DNA of 64,000 nucleotides, taken from contig NC_086386.1 of NCBI RefSeq assembly GCF_036588685.1, positions 50,267,878-50,331,877 on the forward strand, given 5' to 3'. The notes under the pieces were generated by a model, which did not search any database, was not told the origin of the DNA, and saw only the letters and a list, made by a program, of their open reading frames with translations. A program made the position numbers and the translations under genes. This DNA is from Mytilus trossulus. Lineage: Eukaryota; Mollusca; Bivalvia; Mytilida; Mytilidae. Shown piece by piece: positions 13,604 to 27,120 of the stretch (position 1 is its first letter; the number at the start of each line of letters is the position of its first letter).

Positions 13604-14519
13604 GCTTGGATATCTGACATTTGTCCATTTGAGTAAATCAGGAGTAACTTTATAAAGAGGTATTCGAACATATTATAGTCAGCCGATACATCAGTTTAAA
13701 ACATACAATAAAAAAAATCGACTTCGCATCGAGAGCCATTTGCCTCCTTCCACTGATTTCATTGAAACACGTTGGTGTATTAAAGACCGGGACACTTTTT
13801 CAGGACGATTTGTTGAAAGGGACCAAATAAAGTAGGATAACTCTGTGGATTAAAAACGTACTATGTACGTTCAGATCGCCATGATGCTTTCACACGGAAT
13901 ATCAATAGTTTACAATTCACTCCTCCGCAATAAATTAAAAAAAATTCAACAAGAACTTTATTGTTTTTCCCTCTTTCGTCGCTTCAATTTCGTAACTGCC
14001 TTTCGTTCATACAACACTGTTTGCTTCTGTTTCGTATTCAGTTACCATTTTTACAGTGTACGCGCAAAATTTTAAAATCAAATTTATTCAATTTGGTGCG
14101 AGGGAAAAAAATCGACGGCAAAGCAATCATTTGCGTTTGAAATTGATAAAGGAGGGCGACAAAGGTCGCGAGATTATTTCTTGAATCCGTCCATGCTGCA
14201 CATGCAGTTTCCGCTTTTTCAATATAGCCAGGCAAATAAAATACGGCATCACTTTTCATCAAATGCACGTATTTTCCTCTTATGCAATTTACCCGGTATA
14301 GTTGAATTTCATATTATTTCAAATAGAAAAAATAATTTGCCAACCAAAAACTTGTTTTCATCGTAAAGCAAATTGAATAAGCTTTCAAACTTAATTTATA
14401 GTTTTTACTTGTAACAAGCGGATTTTTTGTCATGTTACTTAAATGGAGAGGCAAAACTTGAAATTTACGGATGACGAGATAATAATTTAAAACAAAACTT
14501 ACTGATATGAAGTGTAGAA

Positions 14520-14619
14520 NNNNNNNNNNNNNNNNNNNNNNNNNNNNNNNNNNNNNNNNNNNNNNNNNNNNNNNNNNNNNNNNNNNNNNNNNNNNNNNNN
14601 NNNNNNNNNNNNNNNNNNN
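14520..14619. other. Assembly gap, 100 N
   Basis: The left flank stops just before the U1 3' side of a unit (AAGTGTAGAA). The right flank resumes at CTTGAATCGTCC, which lies about 990 bp further on in the cycle. If the order is right, the gap hides at least one U1 gene (about 987 bp plus any number of whole units). Overlapping contig ends are the alternative. The first bases after the gap carry a one-base deletion (AATCGTCC for AATCCGTCC). Confidence 0.95.
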
Positions 14620-15172
14620 CTTGAATCGTCCATGCTGCACATGCAGTTTCCGCTTTTTCAATATAGCCAGGCAAATAAAATACGGCATCACTTTTCATCA
14701 AATGCACGTATTTTCCTCTTATGCAATTTACCCGGTATAGTTGAATTTCATATTATTTCAAATAGAAAAAATAATCTGCCAACCAAAAACTTGTTTTCAT
14801 CGTAAAGCAAATTGAATAAGCTTTCAAACTTAATTTATAGTTTTTACTTGTAACAAGCGGATTTTTTGTCCATTTTACTTAAATGGAGAGGCAAAACTTG
14901 AAATTTACGGATGACGAGATAATAATTTAAAACAAAACTTACTGATATGAAGTGTAGAAACCAAGTTGTGTGACTGAGAAATTAATTTGCTTCTTTATAT
15001 CGTATACTCAAATTGATGAAATACAATGATATGAAACAAAAGAGTGGAAAACCGGTTTGCGATCACAATTTACGCTACTCCTGAACAGTCTCAGCGTACC
15101 AAAGAAAAAGTTTAACAACAGTTTCAAGTTTTAGGATTTATTGGGAACTTCTCTTTACATTTGATATATTAA

Positions 15173-15336
15173 CAGGGGATAGCGCGAACGCAGTCCCCCA
15201 CACTAAAAAATTGCGTACCCGAGTTGCCCACATTTGGGGCAATCGCAGGCTTCAGCCTAACCGGAGTGCAATGGAAAGGCCTCGACCTGGGGAGACCGCC
15301 TTTTTGATCACGGTGCTCCCTGTACCAGGTAAGTAT
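15173..15336 (-). ncRNA. U1: U1 snRNA copy A12
   Basis: Intact, 164 nt; first copy after the gap, flanked on its downstream side by the variant spacer. Its upstream spacer has lost one A (CAATAATTAA near 15661). Confidence 0.97.
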
Positions 15337-16465
15337 GCTTGGATATCTGACATTTGTCCATTTGAGTAAATCAGGAGTAACTTTATAAAGAGGTATTCGA
15401 ACATATTATAGTCAGCCGATACATCAGTTTAAAACATACAATAAAAAAAATCGACTTCGCATCGAGAGCCATTTGCCTCCTTCCACTGATTTCATTGAAA
15501 CACGTTGGTGTATTAAAGACCGGGACACTTTTTCAGGACGATTTGTTGAAAGGGACCAAATAAAGTAGGATAACTCTGTGGATTAAAAACGTACTATGTA
15601 CGTTCAGATCGCCATGATGCTTTCACACGGAATATCAATAGTTTACAATTCACTCCTCCGCAATAATTAAAAAAAATTCAACAAGAACTTTATTGTTTTT
15701 CCCTCTTTCGTCGCTTCAATTTCGTAACTGCCTTTCGTTCATACAACACTGTTTGCTTCTGTTTCGTATTCAGTTACCATTTTTACAGTGTACGCGCAAA
15801 ATTTTAAAATCAAATTTATTCAATTTGGTGCGAGGGAAAAAAATCGACGGCAAAGCAATCATTTGCGTTTGAAATTGATAAAGGAGGGCGACAAAGGTCG
15901 CGAGATTATTTCTTGAATCCGTCCATGCTGCACATGCAGTTTCCGCTTTTTCAATATAGCCAGGCAAATAAAATACGGCATCACTTTTCATCAAATGCAC
16001 GTATTTTCCTCTTATGCAATTTACCCGGTATAGTTGAATTTCATATTATTTCAAATAGAAAAAATAATCTGCCAACCAAAAACTTGTTTTCATCGTAAAG
16101 CAAATTGAATAAGCTTTCAAACTTAATTTATAGTTTTTACTTGTAACAAGCGGATTTTTTGTCCATTTTACTTAAATGGAGAGGCAAAACTTGAAATTTA
16201 CGGATGACGAGATAATAATTTAAAACAAAACTTACTGATATGAAGTGTAGAAACCAAGTTGTGTGACTGAGAAATTAATTTGCTTCTTTATATCGTATAC
16301 TCAAATTGATGAAATACAATGATATGAAACAAAAGAGTGGAAAACCGGTTTGCGATCACAATTTACGCTACTCCTGAACAGTCTCAGCGTACCAAAGAAA
16401 AAGTTTAACAACAGTTTCAAGTTTTAGGATTTATTGGGAACTTCTCTTTACATTTGATATATTAA

Positions 16466-16629
16466 CAGGGGATAGCGCGAACGCAGTCCCCCACACTAAA
16501 AAATTGCGTACCCGAGTTGCCCACATTTGGGGCAATCGCAGGCTTCAGCCTAACCGGAGTGCAATGGAAAGGCCTCGACCTGGGGAGACCGCCTTTTTGA
16601 TCACGGTGCTCCCTGTACCAGGTAAGTAT
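16466..16629 (-). ncRNA. U1: U1 snRNA copy A13
   Basis: Intact, 164 nt; within the variant sub-cluster. Confidence 0.97.
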
Positions 16630-17759
16630 GCTTGGATATCTGACATTTGTCCATTTGAGTAAATCAGGAGTAACTTTATAAAGAGGTATTCGAACATATT
16701 ATAGTCAGCCGATACATCAGTTTAAAACATACAATAAAAAAAATCGACTTCGCATCGAGAGCCATTTGCCTCCTTCCACTGATTTCATTGAAACACGTTG
16801 GTGTATTAAAGACCGGGACACTTTTTCAGGACGATTTGTTGAAAGGGACCAAATAAAGTAGGATAACTCTGTGGATTAAAAACGTACTATGTACGTTCAG
16901 ATCGCCATGATGCTTTCACACGGAATATCAATAGTTTACAATTCACTCCTCCGCAATAAATTAAAAAAAATTCAACAAGAACTTTATTGTTTTTCCCTCT
17001 TTCGTCGCTTCAATTTCGTAACTGCCTTTCGTTCATACAACACTGTTTGCTTCTGTTTCGTATTCAGTTACCATTTTTACAGTGTACGCGCAAAATTTTA
17101 AAATCAAATTTATTCAATTTGGTGCGAGGGAAAAAAATCGACGGCAAAGCAATCATTTGCGTTTGAAATTGATAAAGGAGGGCGACAAAGGTCGCGAGAT
17201 TATTTCTTGAATCCGTCCATGCTGCACATGCAGTTTCCGCTTTTTCAATATAGCCAGGCAAATAAAATACGGCATCACTTTTCATCAAATGCACGTATTT
17301 TCCTCTTATGCAATTTACCCGGTATAGTTGAATTTCATATTATTTCAAATAGAAAAAATAATCTGCCAACCAAAAACTTGTTTTCATCGTAAAGCAAATT
17401 GAATAAGCTTTCAAACTTAATTTATAGTTTTTACTTGTAACAAGCGGATTTTTTGTCCATTTTACTTAAATGGAGAGGCAAAACTTGAAATTTACGGATG
17501 ACGAGATAATAATTTAAAACAAAACTTACTGATATGAAGTGTAGAAACCAAGTTGTGTGACTGAGAAATTAATTTGCTTCTTTATATCGTATACTCAAAT
17601 TGATGAAATACAATGATATGAAACAAAAGAGTGGAAAACCGGTTTGCGATCACAATTTACGCTACTCCTGAACAGTCTCAGCGTACCAAAGAAAAAGTTT
17701 AACAACAGTTTCAAGTTTTAGGATTTATTGGGAACTTCTCTTTACATTTGATATATTAA

Positions 17760-17923
17760 CAGGGGATAGCGCGAACGCAGTCCCCCACACTAAAAAATTG
17801 CGTACCCGAGTTGCCCACATTTGGGGCAATCGCAGGCTTCAGCCTAACCGGAGTGCAATGGAAAGGCCTCGACCTGGGGAGACCGCCTTTTTGATCACGG
17901 TGCTCCCTGTACCAGGTAAGTAT
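17760..17923 (-). ncRNA. U1: U1 snRNA copy A14
   Basis: Intact, 164 nt; within the variant sub-cluster, 1294-bp unit. Confidence 0.97.
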
Positions 17924-19053
17924 GCTTGGATATCTGACATTTGTCCATTTGAGTAAATCAGGAGTAACTTTATAAAGAGGTATTCGAACATATTATAGTC
18001 AGCCGATACATCAGTTTAAAACATACAATAAAAAAAATCGACTTCGCATCGAGAGCCATTTGCCTCCTTCCACTGATTTCATTGAAACACGTTGGTGTAT
18101 TAAAGACCGGGACACTTTTTCAGGACGATTTGTTGAAAGGGACCAAATAAAGTAGGATAACTCTGTGGATTAAAAACGTACTATGTACGTTCAGATCGCC
18201 ATGATGCTTTCACACGGAATATCAATAGTTTACAATTCACTCCTCCGCAATAAATTAAAAAAAATTCAACAAGAACTTTATTGTTTTTCCCTCTTTCGTC
18301 GCTTCAATTTCGTAACTGCCTTTCGTTCATACAACACTGTTTGCTTCTGTTTCGTATTCAGTTACCATTTTTACAGTGTACGCGCAAAATTTTAAAATCA
18401 AATTTATTCAATTTGGTGCGAGGGAAAAAAATCGACGGCAAAGCAATCATTTGCGTTTGAAATTGATAAAGGAGGGCGACAAAGGTCGCGAGATTATTTC
18501 TTGAATCCGTCCATGCTGCACATGCAGTTTCCGCTTTTTCAATATAGCCAGGCAAATAAAATACGGCATCACTTTTCATCAAATGCACGTATTTTCCTCT
18601 TATGCAATTTACCCGGTATAGTTGAATTTCATATTATTTCAAATAGAAAAAATAATCTGCCAACCAAAAACTTGTTTTCATCGTAAAGCAAATTGAATAA
18701 GCTTTCAAACTTAATTTATAGTTTTTACTTGTAACAAGCGGATTTTTTGTCCATTTTACTTAAATGGAGAGGCAAAACTTGAAATTTACGGATGACGAGA
18801 TAATAATTTAAAACAAAACTTACTGATATGAAGTGTAGAAACCAAGTTGTGTGACTGAGAAATTAATTTGCTTCTTTATATCGTATACTCAAATTGATGA
18901 AATACAATGATATGAAACAAAAGAGTGGAAAACCGGTTTGCGATCACAATTTACGCTACTCCTGAACAGTCTCAGCGTACCAAAGAAAAAGTTTAACAAC
19001 AGTTTCAAGTTTTAGGATTTATTGGGAACTTCTCTTTACATTTGATATATTAA

Positions 19054-19217
19054 CAGGGGATAGCGCGAACGCAGTCCCCCACACTAAAAAATTGCGTACC
19101 CGAGTTGCCCACATTTGGGGCAATCGCAGGCTTCAGCCTAACCGGAGTGCAATGGAAAGGCCTCGACCTGGGGAGACCGCCTTTTTGATCACGGTGCTCC
19201 CTGTACCAGGTAAGTAT
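19054..19217 (-). ncRNA. U1: U1 snRNA copy A15
   Basis: Intact, 164 nt; right edge of the variant sub-cluster. The next spacer returns to the common form. Confidence 0.97.
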
Positions 19218-20346
19218 GCTTGGATATCTGACATTTGTCCATTTGAGTAAATCAGGAGTAACTTTATAAAGAGGTATTCGAACATATTATAGTCAGCCGA
19301 TACATCAGTTTAAAACATACAATAAAAAAAATCGACTTCGCATCGAGAGCCATTTGCCTCCTTCCACTGATTTCATTGAAACACGTTGGTGTATTAAAGA
19401 CCGGGACACTTTTTCAGGACGATTTGTTGAAAGGGACCAAATAAAGTAGGATAACTCTGTGGATTAAAAACGTACTATGTACGTTCAGATCGCCATGATG
19501 CTTTCACACGGAATATCAATAGTTTACAATTCACTCCTCCGCAATAAATTAAAAAAAATTCAACAAGAACTTTATTGTTTTTCCCTCTTTCGTCGCTTCA
19601 ATTTCGTAACTGCCTTTCGTTCATACAACACTGTTTGCTTCTGTTTCGTATTCAGTTACCATTTTTACAGTGTACGCGCAAAATTTTAAAATCAAATTTA
19701 TTCAATTTGGTGCGAGGGAAAAAAATCGACGGCAAAGCAATCATTTGCGTTTGAAATTGATAAAGGAGGGCGACAAAGGTCGCGAGATTATTTCTTGAAT
19801 CCGTCCATGCTGCACATGCAGTTTCCGCTTTTTCAATATAGCCAGGCAAATAAAATACGGCATCACTTTTCATCAAATGCACGTATTTTCCTCTTATGCA
19901 ATTTACCCGGTATAGTTGAATTTCATATTATTTCAAATAGAAAAAATAATTTGCCAACCAAAAACTTGTTTTCATCGTAAAGCAAATTGAATAAGCTTTC
20001 AAACTTAATTTATAGTTTTTACTTGTAACAAGCGGATTTTTTGTCATGTTACTTAAATGGAGAGGCAAAACTTGAAATTTACGGATGACGAGATAATAAT
20101 TTAAAACAAAACTTACTGATATGAAGTGTAGAAACCAAGTTGTGTGACTGAGAAATTAATTTGCTTCTTTATATCGTATACTCAAATTGATGAAATACAA
20201 TGATATGAAACAAAAGAGTGGAAAACCGGTTTGCGATCACAATTTACGCTACTCCTGAACAGTCTCAGCGTACCAAAGAAAAAGTTTAACAACAGTTTCA
20301 AGTTTTAGGATTTATTGGGAACTTCTCTTTACATTTGATATATTAA

Positions 20347-20510
20347 CAGGGGATAGCGCGAACGCAGTCCCCCACACTAAAAAATTGCGTACCCGAGTTG
20401 CCCACATTTGGGGCAATCGCAGGCTTCAGCCTAACCGGAGTGCAATGGAAAGGCCTCGACCTGGGGAGACCGCCTTTTTGATCACGGTGCTCCCTGTACC
20501 AGGTAAGTAT
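20347..20510 (-). ncRNA. U1: U1 snRNA copy A16
   Basis: Intact, 164 nt; 1293 bp from A15. Confidence 0.97.
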
Positions 20511-21639
20511 GCTTGGATATCTGACATTTGTCCATTTGAGTAAATCAGGAGTAACTTTATAAAGAGGTATTCGAACATATTATAGTCAGCCGATACATCA
20601 GTTTAAAACATACAATAAAAAAAATCGACTTCGCATCGAGAGCCATTTGCCTCCTTCCACTGATTTCATTGAAACACGTTGGTGTATTAAAGACCGGGAC
20701 ACTTTTTCAGGACGATTTGTTGAAAGGGACCAAATAAAGTAGGATAACTCTGTGGATTAAAAACGTACTATGTACGTTCAGATCGCCATGATGCTTTCAC
20801 ACGGAATATCAATAGTTTACAATTCACTCCTCCGCAATAAATTAAAAAAAATTCAACAAGAACTTTATTGTTTTTCCCTCTTTCGTCGCTTCAATTTCGT
20901 AACTGCCTTTCGTTCATACAACACTGTTTGCTTCTGTTTCGTATTCAGTTACCATTTTTACAGTGTACGCGCAAAATTTTAAAATCAAATTTATTCAATT
21001 TGGTGCGAGGGAAAAAAATCGACGGCAAAGCAATCATTTGCGTTTGAAATTGATAAAGGAGGGCGACAAAGGTCGCGAGATTATTTCTTGAATCCGTCCA
21101 TGCTGCACATGCAGTTTCCGCTTTTTCAATATAGCCAGGCAAATAAAATACGGCATCACTTTTCATCAAATGCACGTATTTTCCTCTTATGCAATTTACC
21201 CGGTATAGTTGAATTTCATATTATTTCAAATAGAAAAAATAATTTGCCAACCAAAAACTTGTTTTCATCGTAAAGCAAATTGAATAAGCTTTCAAACTTA
21301 ATTTATAGTTTTTACTTGTAACAAGCGGATTTTTTGTCATGTTACTTAAATGGAGAGGCAAAACTTGAAATTTACGGATGACGAGATAATAATTTAAAAC
21401 AAAACTTACTGATATGAAGTGTAGAAACCAAGTTGTGTGACTGAGAAATTAATTTGCTTCTTTATATCGTATACTCAAATTGATGAAATACAATGATATG
21501 AAACAAAAGAGTGGAAAACCGGTTTGCGATCACAATTTACGCTACTCCTGAACAGTCTCAGCGTACCAAAGAAAAAGTTTAACAACAGTTTCAAGTTTTA
21601 GGATTTATTGGGAACTTCTCTTTACATTTGATATATTAA

Positions 21640-21803
21640 CAGGGGATAGCGCGAACGCAGTCCCCCACACTAAAAAATTGCGTACCCGAGTTGCCCACAT
21701 TTGGGGCAATCGCAGGCTTCAGCCTAACCGGAGTGCAATGGAAAGGCCTCGACCTGGGGAGACCGCCTTTTTGATCACGGTGCTCCCTGTACCAGGTAAG
21801 TAT
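21640..21803 (-). ncRNA. U1: U1 snRNA copy A17
   Basis: Intact, 164 nt; 1293 bp from A16. Confidence 0.97.
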
Positions 21804-22932
21804 GCTTGGATATCTGACATTTGTCCATTTGAGTAAATCAGGAGTAACTTTATAAAGAGGTATTCGAACATATTATAGTCAGCCGATACATCAGTTTAAA
21901 ACATACAATAAAAAAAATCGACTTCGCATCGAGAGCCATTTGCCTCCTTCCACTGATTTCATTGAAACACGTTGGTGTATTAAAGACCGGGACACTTTTT
22001 CAGGACGATTTGTTGAAAGGGACCAAATAAAGTAGGATAACTCTGTGGATTAAAAACGTACTATGTACGTTCAGATCGCCATGATGCTTTCACACGGAAT
22101 ATCAATAGTTTACAATTCACTCCTCCGCAATAAATTAAAAAAAATTCAACAAGAACTTTATTGTTTTTCCCTCTTTCGTCGCTTCAATTTCGTAACTGCC
22201 TTTCGTTCATACAACACTGTTTGCTTCTGTTTCGTATTCAGTTACCATTTTTACAGTGTACGCGCAAAATTTTAAAATCAAATTTATTCAATTTGGTGCG
22301 AGGGAAAAAAATCGACGGCAAAGCAATCATTTGCGTTTGAAATTGATAAAGGAGGGCGACAAAGGTCGCGAGATTATTTCTTGAATCCGTCCATGCTGCA
22401 CATGCAGTTTCCGCTTTTTCAATATAGCCAGGCAAATAAAATACGGCATCACTTTTCATCAAATGCACGTATTTTCCTCTTATGCAATTTACCCGGTATA
22501 GTTGAATTTCATATTATTTCAAATAGAAAAAATAATTTGCCAACCAAAAACTTGTTTTCATCGTAAAGCAAATTGAATAAGCTTTCAAACTTAATTTATA
22601 GTTTTTACTTGTAACAAGCGGATTTTTTGTCATGTTACTTAAATGGAGAGGCAAAACTTGAAATTTACGGATGACGAGATAATAATTTAAAACAAAACTT
22701 ACTGATATGAAGTGTAGAAACCAAGTTGTGTGACTGAGAAATTAATTTGCTTCTTTATATCGTATACTCAAATTGATGAAATACAATGATATGAAACAAA
22801 AGAGTGGAAAACCGGTTTGCGATCACAATTTACGCTACTCCTGAACAGTCTCAGCGTACCAAAGAAAAAGTTTAACAACAGTTTCAAGTTTTAGGATTTA
22901 TTGGGAACTTCTCTTTACATTTGATATATTAA

Positions 22933-23096
22933 CAGGGGATAGCGCGAACGCAGTCCCCCACACTAAAAAATTGCGTACCCGAGTTGCCCACATTTGGGGC
23001 AATCGCAGGCTTCAGCCTAACCGGAGTGCAATGGAAAGGCCTCGACCTGGGGAGACCGCCTTTTTGATCACGGTGCTCCCTGTACCAGGTAAGTAT
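22933..23096 (-). ncRNA. U1: U1 snRNA copy A18
   Basis: Intact, 164 nt; 1293 bp from A17. Confidence 0.97.
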
Positions 23097-24225
23097 GCTT
23101 GGATATCTGACATTTGTCCATTTGAGTAAATCAGGAGTAACTTTATAAAGAGGTATTCGAACATATTATAGTCAGCCGATACATCAGTTTAAAACATACA
23201 ATAAAAAAAATCGACTTCGCATCGAGAGCCATTTGCCTCCTTCCACTGATTTCATTGAAACACGTTGGTGTATTAAAGACCGGGACACTTTTTCAGGACG
23301 ATTTGTTGAAAGGGACCAAATAAAGTAGGATAACTCTGTGGATTAAAAACGTACTATGTACGTTCAGATCGCCATGATGCTTTCACACGGAATATCAATA
23401 GTTTACAATTCACTCCTCCGCAATAAATTAAAAAAAATTCAACAAGAACTTTATTGTTTTTCCCTCTTTCGTCGCTTCAATTTCGTAACTGCCTTTCGTT
23501 CATACAACACTGTTTGCTTCTGTTTCGTATTCAGTTACCATTTTTACAGTGTACGCGCAAAATTTTAAAATCAAATTTATTCAATTTGGTGCGAGGGAAA
23601 AAAATCGACGGCAAAGCAATCATTTGCGTTTGAAATTGATAAAGGAGGGCGACAAAGGTCGCGAGATTATTTCTTGAATCCGTCCATGCTGCACATGCAG
23701 TTTCCGCTTTTTCAATATAGCCAGGCAAATAAAATACGGCATCACTTTTCATCAAATGCACGTATTTTCCTCTTATGCAATTTACCCGGTATAGTTGAAT
23801 TTCATATTATTTCAAATAGAAAAAATAATTTGCCAACCAAAAACTTGTTTTCATCGTAAAGCAAATTGAATAAGCTTTCAAACTTAATTTATAGTTTTTA
23901 CTTGTAACAAGCGGATTTTTTGTCATGTTACTTAAATGGAGAGGCAAAACTTGAAATTTACGGATGACGAGATAATAATTTAAAACAAAACTTACTGATA
24001 TGAAGTGTAGAAACCAAGTTGTGTGACTGAGAAATTAATTTGCTTCTTTATATCGTATACTCAAATTGATGAAATACAATGATATGAAACAAAAGAGTGG
24101 AAAACCGGTTTGCGATCACAATTTACGCTACTCCTGAACAGTCTCAGCGTACCAAAGAAAAAGTTTAACAACAGTTTCAAGTTTTAGGATTTATTGGGAA
24201 CTTCTCTTTACATTTGATATATTAA

Positions 24226-24389
24226 CAGGGGATAGCGCGAACGCAGTCCCCCACACTAAAAAATTGCGTACCCGAGTTGCCCACATTTGGGGCAATCGCA
24301 GGCTTCAGCCTAACCGGAGTGCAATGGAAAGGCCTCGACCTGGGGAGACCGCCTTTTTGATCACGGTGCTCCCTGTACCAGGTAAGTAT
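24226..24389 (-). ncRNA. U1: U1 snRNA copy A19
   Basis: Intact, 164 nt; 1293 bp from A18. Confidence 0.97.
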
Positions 24390-25518
24390 GCTTGGATATC
24401 TGACATTTGTCCATTTGAGTAAATCAGGAGTAACTTTATAAAGAGGTATTCGAACATATTATAGTCAGCCGATACATCAGTTTAAAACATACAATAAAAA
24501 AAATCGACTTCGCATCGAGAGCCATTTGCCTCCTTCCACTGATTTCATTGAAACACGTTGGTGTATTAAAGACCGGGACACTTTTTCAGGACGATTTGTT
24601 GAAAGGGACCAAATAAAGTAGGATAACTCTGTGGATTAAAAACGTACTATGTACGTTCAGATCGCCATGATGCTTTCACACGGAATATCAATAGTTTACA
24701 ATTCACTCCTCCGCAATAAATTAAAAAAAATTCAACAAGAACTTTATTGTTTTTCCCTCTTTCGTCGCTTCAATTTCGTAACTGCCTTTCGTTCATACAA
24801 CACTGTTTGCTTCTGTTTCGTATTCAGTTACCATTTTTACAGTGTACGCGCAAAATTTTAAAATCAAATTTATTCAATTTGGTGCGAGGGAAAAAAATCG
24901 ACGGCAAAGCAATCATTTGCGTTTGAAATTGATAAAGGAGGGCGACAAAGGTCGCGAGATTATTTCTTGAATCCGTCCATGCTGCACATGCAGTTTCCGC
25001 TTTTTCAATATAGCCAGGCAAATAAAATACGGCATCACTTTTCATCAAATGCACGTATTTTCCTCTTATGCAATTTACCCGGTATAGTTGAATTTCATAT
25101 TATTTCAAATAGAAAAAATAATTTGCCAACCAAAAACTTGTTTTCATCGTAAAGCAAATTGAATAAGCTTTCAAACTTAATTTATAGTTTTTACTTGTAA
25201 CAAGCGGATTTTTTGTCATGTTACTTAAATGGAGAGGCAAAACTTGAAATTTACGGATGACGAGATAATAATTTAAAACAAAACTTACTGATATGAAGTG
25301 TAGAAACCAAGTTGTGTGACTGAGAAATTAATTTGCTTCTTTATATCGTATACTCAAATTGATGAAATACAATGATATGAAACAAAAGAGTGGAAAACCG
25401 GTTTGCGATCACAATTTACGCTACTCCTGAACAGTCTCAGCGTACCAAAGAAAAAGTTTAACAACAGTTTCAAGTTTTAGGATTTATTGGGAACTTCTCT
25501 TTACATTTGATATATTAA

Positions 25519-25682
25519 CAGGGGATAGCGCGAACGCAGTCCCCCACACTAAAAAATTGCGTACCCGAGTTGCCCACATTTGGGGCAATCGCAGGCTTCA
25601 GCCTAACCGGAGTGCAATGGAAAGGCCTCGACCTGGGGAGACCGCCTTTTTGATCACGGTGCTCCCTGTACCAGGTAAGTAT
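25519..25682 (-). ncRNA. U1: U1 snRNA copy A20
   Basis: Intact, 164 nt; neighbour of the interrupted copy and itself unaffected. Confidence 0.97.
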
Positions 25683-26811
25683 GCTTGGATATCTGACATT
25701 TGTCCATTTGAGTAAATCAGGAGTAACTTTATAAAGAGGTATTCGAACATATTATAGTCAGCCGATACATCAGTTTAAAACATACAATAAAAAAAATCGA
25801 CTTCGCATCGAGAGCCATTTGCCTCCTTCCACTGATTTCATTGAAACACGTTGGTGTATTAAAGACCGGGACACTTTTTCAGGACGATTTGTTGAAAGGG
25901 ACCAAATAAAGTAGGATAACTCTGTGGATTAAAAACGTACTATGTACGTTCAGATCGCCATGATGCTTTCACACGGAATATCAATAGTTTACAATTCACT
26001 CCTCCGCAATAAATTAAAAAAAATTCAACAAGAACTTTATTGTTTTTCCCTCTTTCGTCGCTTCAATTTCGTAACTGCCTTTCGTTCATACAACACTGTT
26101 TGCTTCTGTTTCGTATTCAGTTACCATTTTTACAGTGTACGCGCAAAATTTTAAAATCAAATTTATTCAATTTGGTGCGAGGGAAAAAAATCGACGGCAA
26201 AGCAATCATTTGCGTTTGAAATTGATAAAGGAGGGCGACAAAGGTCGCGAGATTATTTCTTGAATCCGTCCATGCTGCACATGCAGTTTCCGCTTTTTCA
26301 ATATAGCCAGGCAAATAAAATACGGCATCACTTTTCATCAAATGCACGTATTTTCCTCTTATGCAATTTACCCGGTATAGTTGAATTTCATATTATTTCA
26401 AATAGAAAAAATAATTTGCCAACCAAAAACTTGTTTTCATCGTAAAGCAAATTGAATAAGCTTTCAAACTTAATTTATAGTTTTTACTTGTAACAAGCGG
26501 ATTTTTTGTCATGTTACTTAAATGGAGAGGCAAAACTTGAAATTTACGGATGACGAGATAATAATTTAAAACAAAACTTACTGATATGAAGTGTAGAAAC
26601 CAAGTTGTGTGACTGAGAAATTAATTTGCTTCTTTATATCGTATACTCAAATTGATGAAATACAATGATATGAAACAAAAGAGTGGAAAACCGGTTTGCG
26701 ATCACAATTTACGCTACTCCTGAACAGTCTCAGCGTACCAAAGAAAAAGTTTAACAACAGTTTCAAGTTTTAGGATTTATTGGGAACTTCTCTTTACATT
26801 TGATATATTAA

Positions 26812-26936
26812 CAGGGGATAGCGCGAACGCAGTCCCCCACACTAAAAAATTGCGTACCCGAGTTGCCCACATTTGGGGCAATCGCAGGCTTCAGCCTAAC
26901 CGGAGTGCAATGGAAAGGCCTCGACCTGGGGAGACC
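26812..26936 (-). pseudogene. U1: U1 snRNA copy A21, 3' fragment (nt 40-164)
   Basis: This is U1 from GGTCTCCCC (nt 40) to the end, including stem-loops II-IV, the U1A loop, the Sm site and the 3'-box-like motif. It is separated from the first 32 nt by the retroelement. Stem-loop I is destroyed, so no normal U1 can be made. Confidence 0.95.
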
Positions 26937-26956
26937 TTTTTTTTTTTTTTTTTATT
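26937..26956 (-). other. A-tail with polyadenylation signal
   Basis: Seventeen T on the plus strand (26937-26953) are the A-tail. In sense, AATAAA (26956-26951) runs straight into the tail, closer than the usual 10-30 nt before cleavage. The tail joins U1 nt 40 directly. Confidence 0.75.
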
Positions 26957-27005
26957 TTAAACTGTATCTTTCTAAAAGAATATTAATTTCCGGGAACATA
27001 ATTCG

Positions 27006-27040
27006 CCAAGAACTTAAAAAACAAAAACAAAAGTTCTTGG
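27006..27040 (-). other. 3' UTR hairpin 1: 10-bp perfect stem
   Basis: CCAAGAACTT pairs with AAGTTCTTGG across a 15-nt loop. It starts 53 bp from the A-tail. Stem-loops near the 3' end are recognised by the reverse transcriptase in several non-LTR families and shared with their non-autonomous partners, so this is a candidate recognition signal. Confidence 0.6.
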
Positions 27041-27058
27041 TCAACCATGTTGCCGTTA

Positions 27059-27080
27059 GTGACATAGTCGCCCATGTCAC
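27059..27080 (-). other. 3' UTR hairpin 2: GTGACAT/ATGTCAC
   Basis: A 7-bp perfect stem with an 8-nt loop, 18 bp from hairpin 1. The two may form one structured 3' domain. Confidence 0.5.
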
Positions 27081-27103
27081 CCGCCAACATATAAACTAAA
27101 AAG

Positions 27104-27120
27104 CCTTTTCATCAAAAAGG
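27104..27120 (-). other. 3' UTR hairpin 3: CCTTTT/AAAAGG
   Basis: A 6-bp stem with a 5-nt loop. Weak alone; listed because it continues the series of inverted repeats. Confidence 0.35.

Larger units (their letters stand above)
14776..18762. repeat. Sub-cluster of four variant units in block A
   Basis: Four consecutive units share AATAATCTGCC (others AATAATTTGCC; near 14776, 16069, 17363, 18657) and GTCCATTTTACTT (others GTCATGTTACTT; near 14870, 16162, 17457, 18750). Units on both sides lack these changes. This marks local spread of one variant by unequal exchange or conversion. Confidence 0.85.

Noticed and set aside
14314-14740. Open frames crossing the N gap at 14520-14619
   Set aside because: They consist partly of unknown residues translated from N; the same holds at 40471-40570 and 61671-61770.
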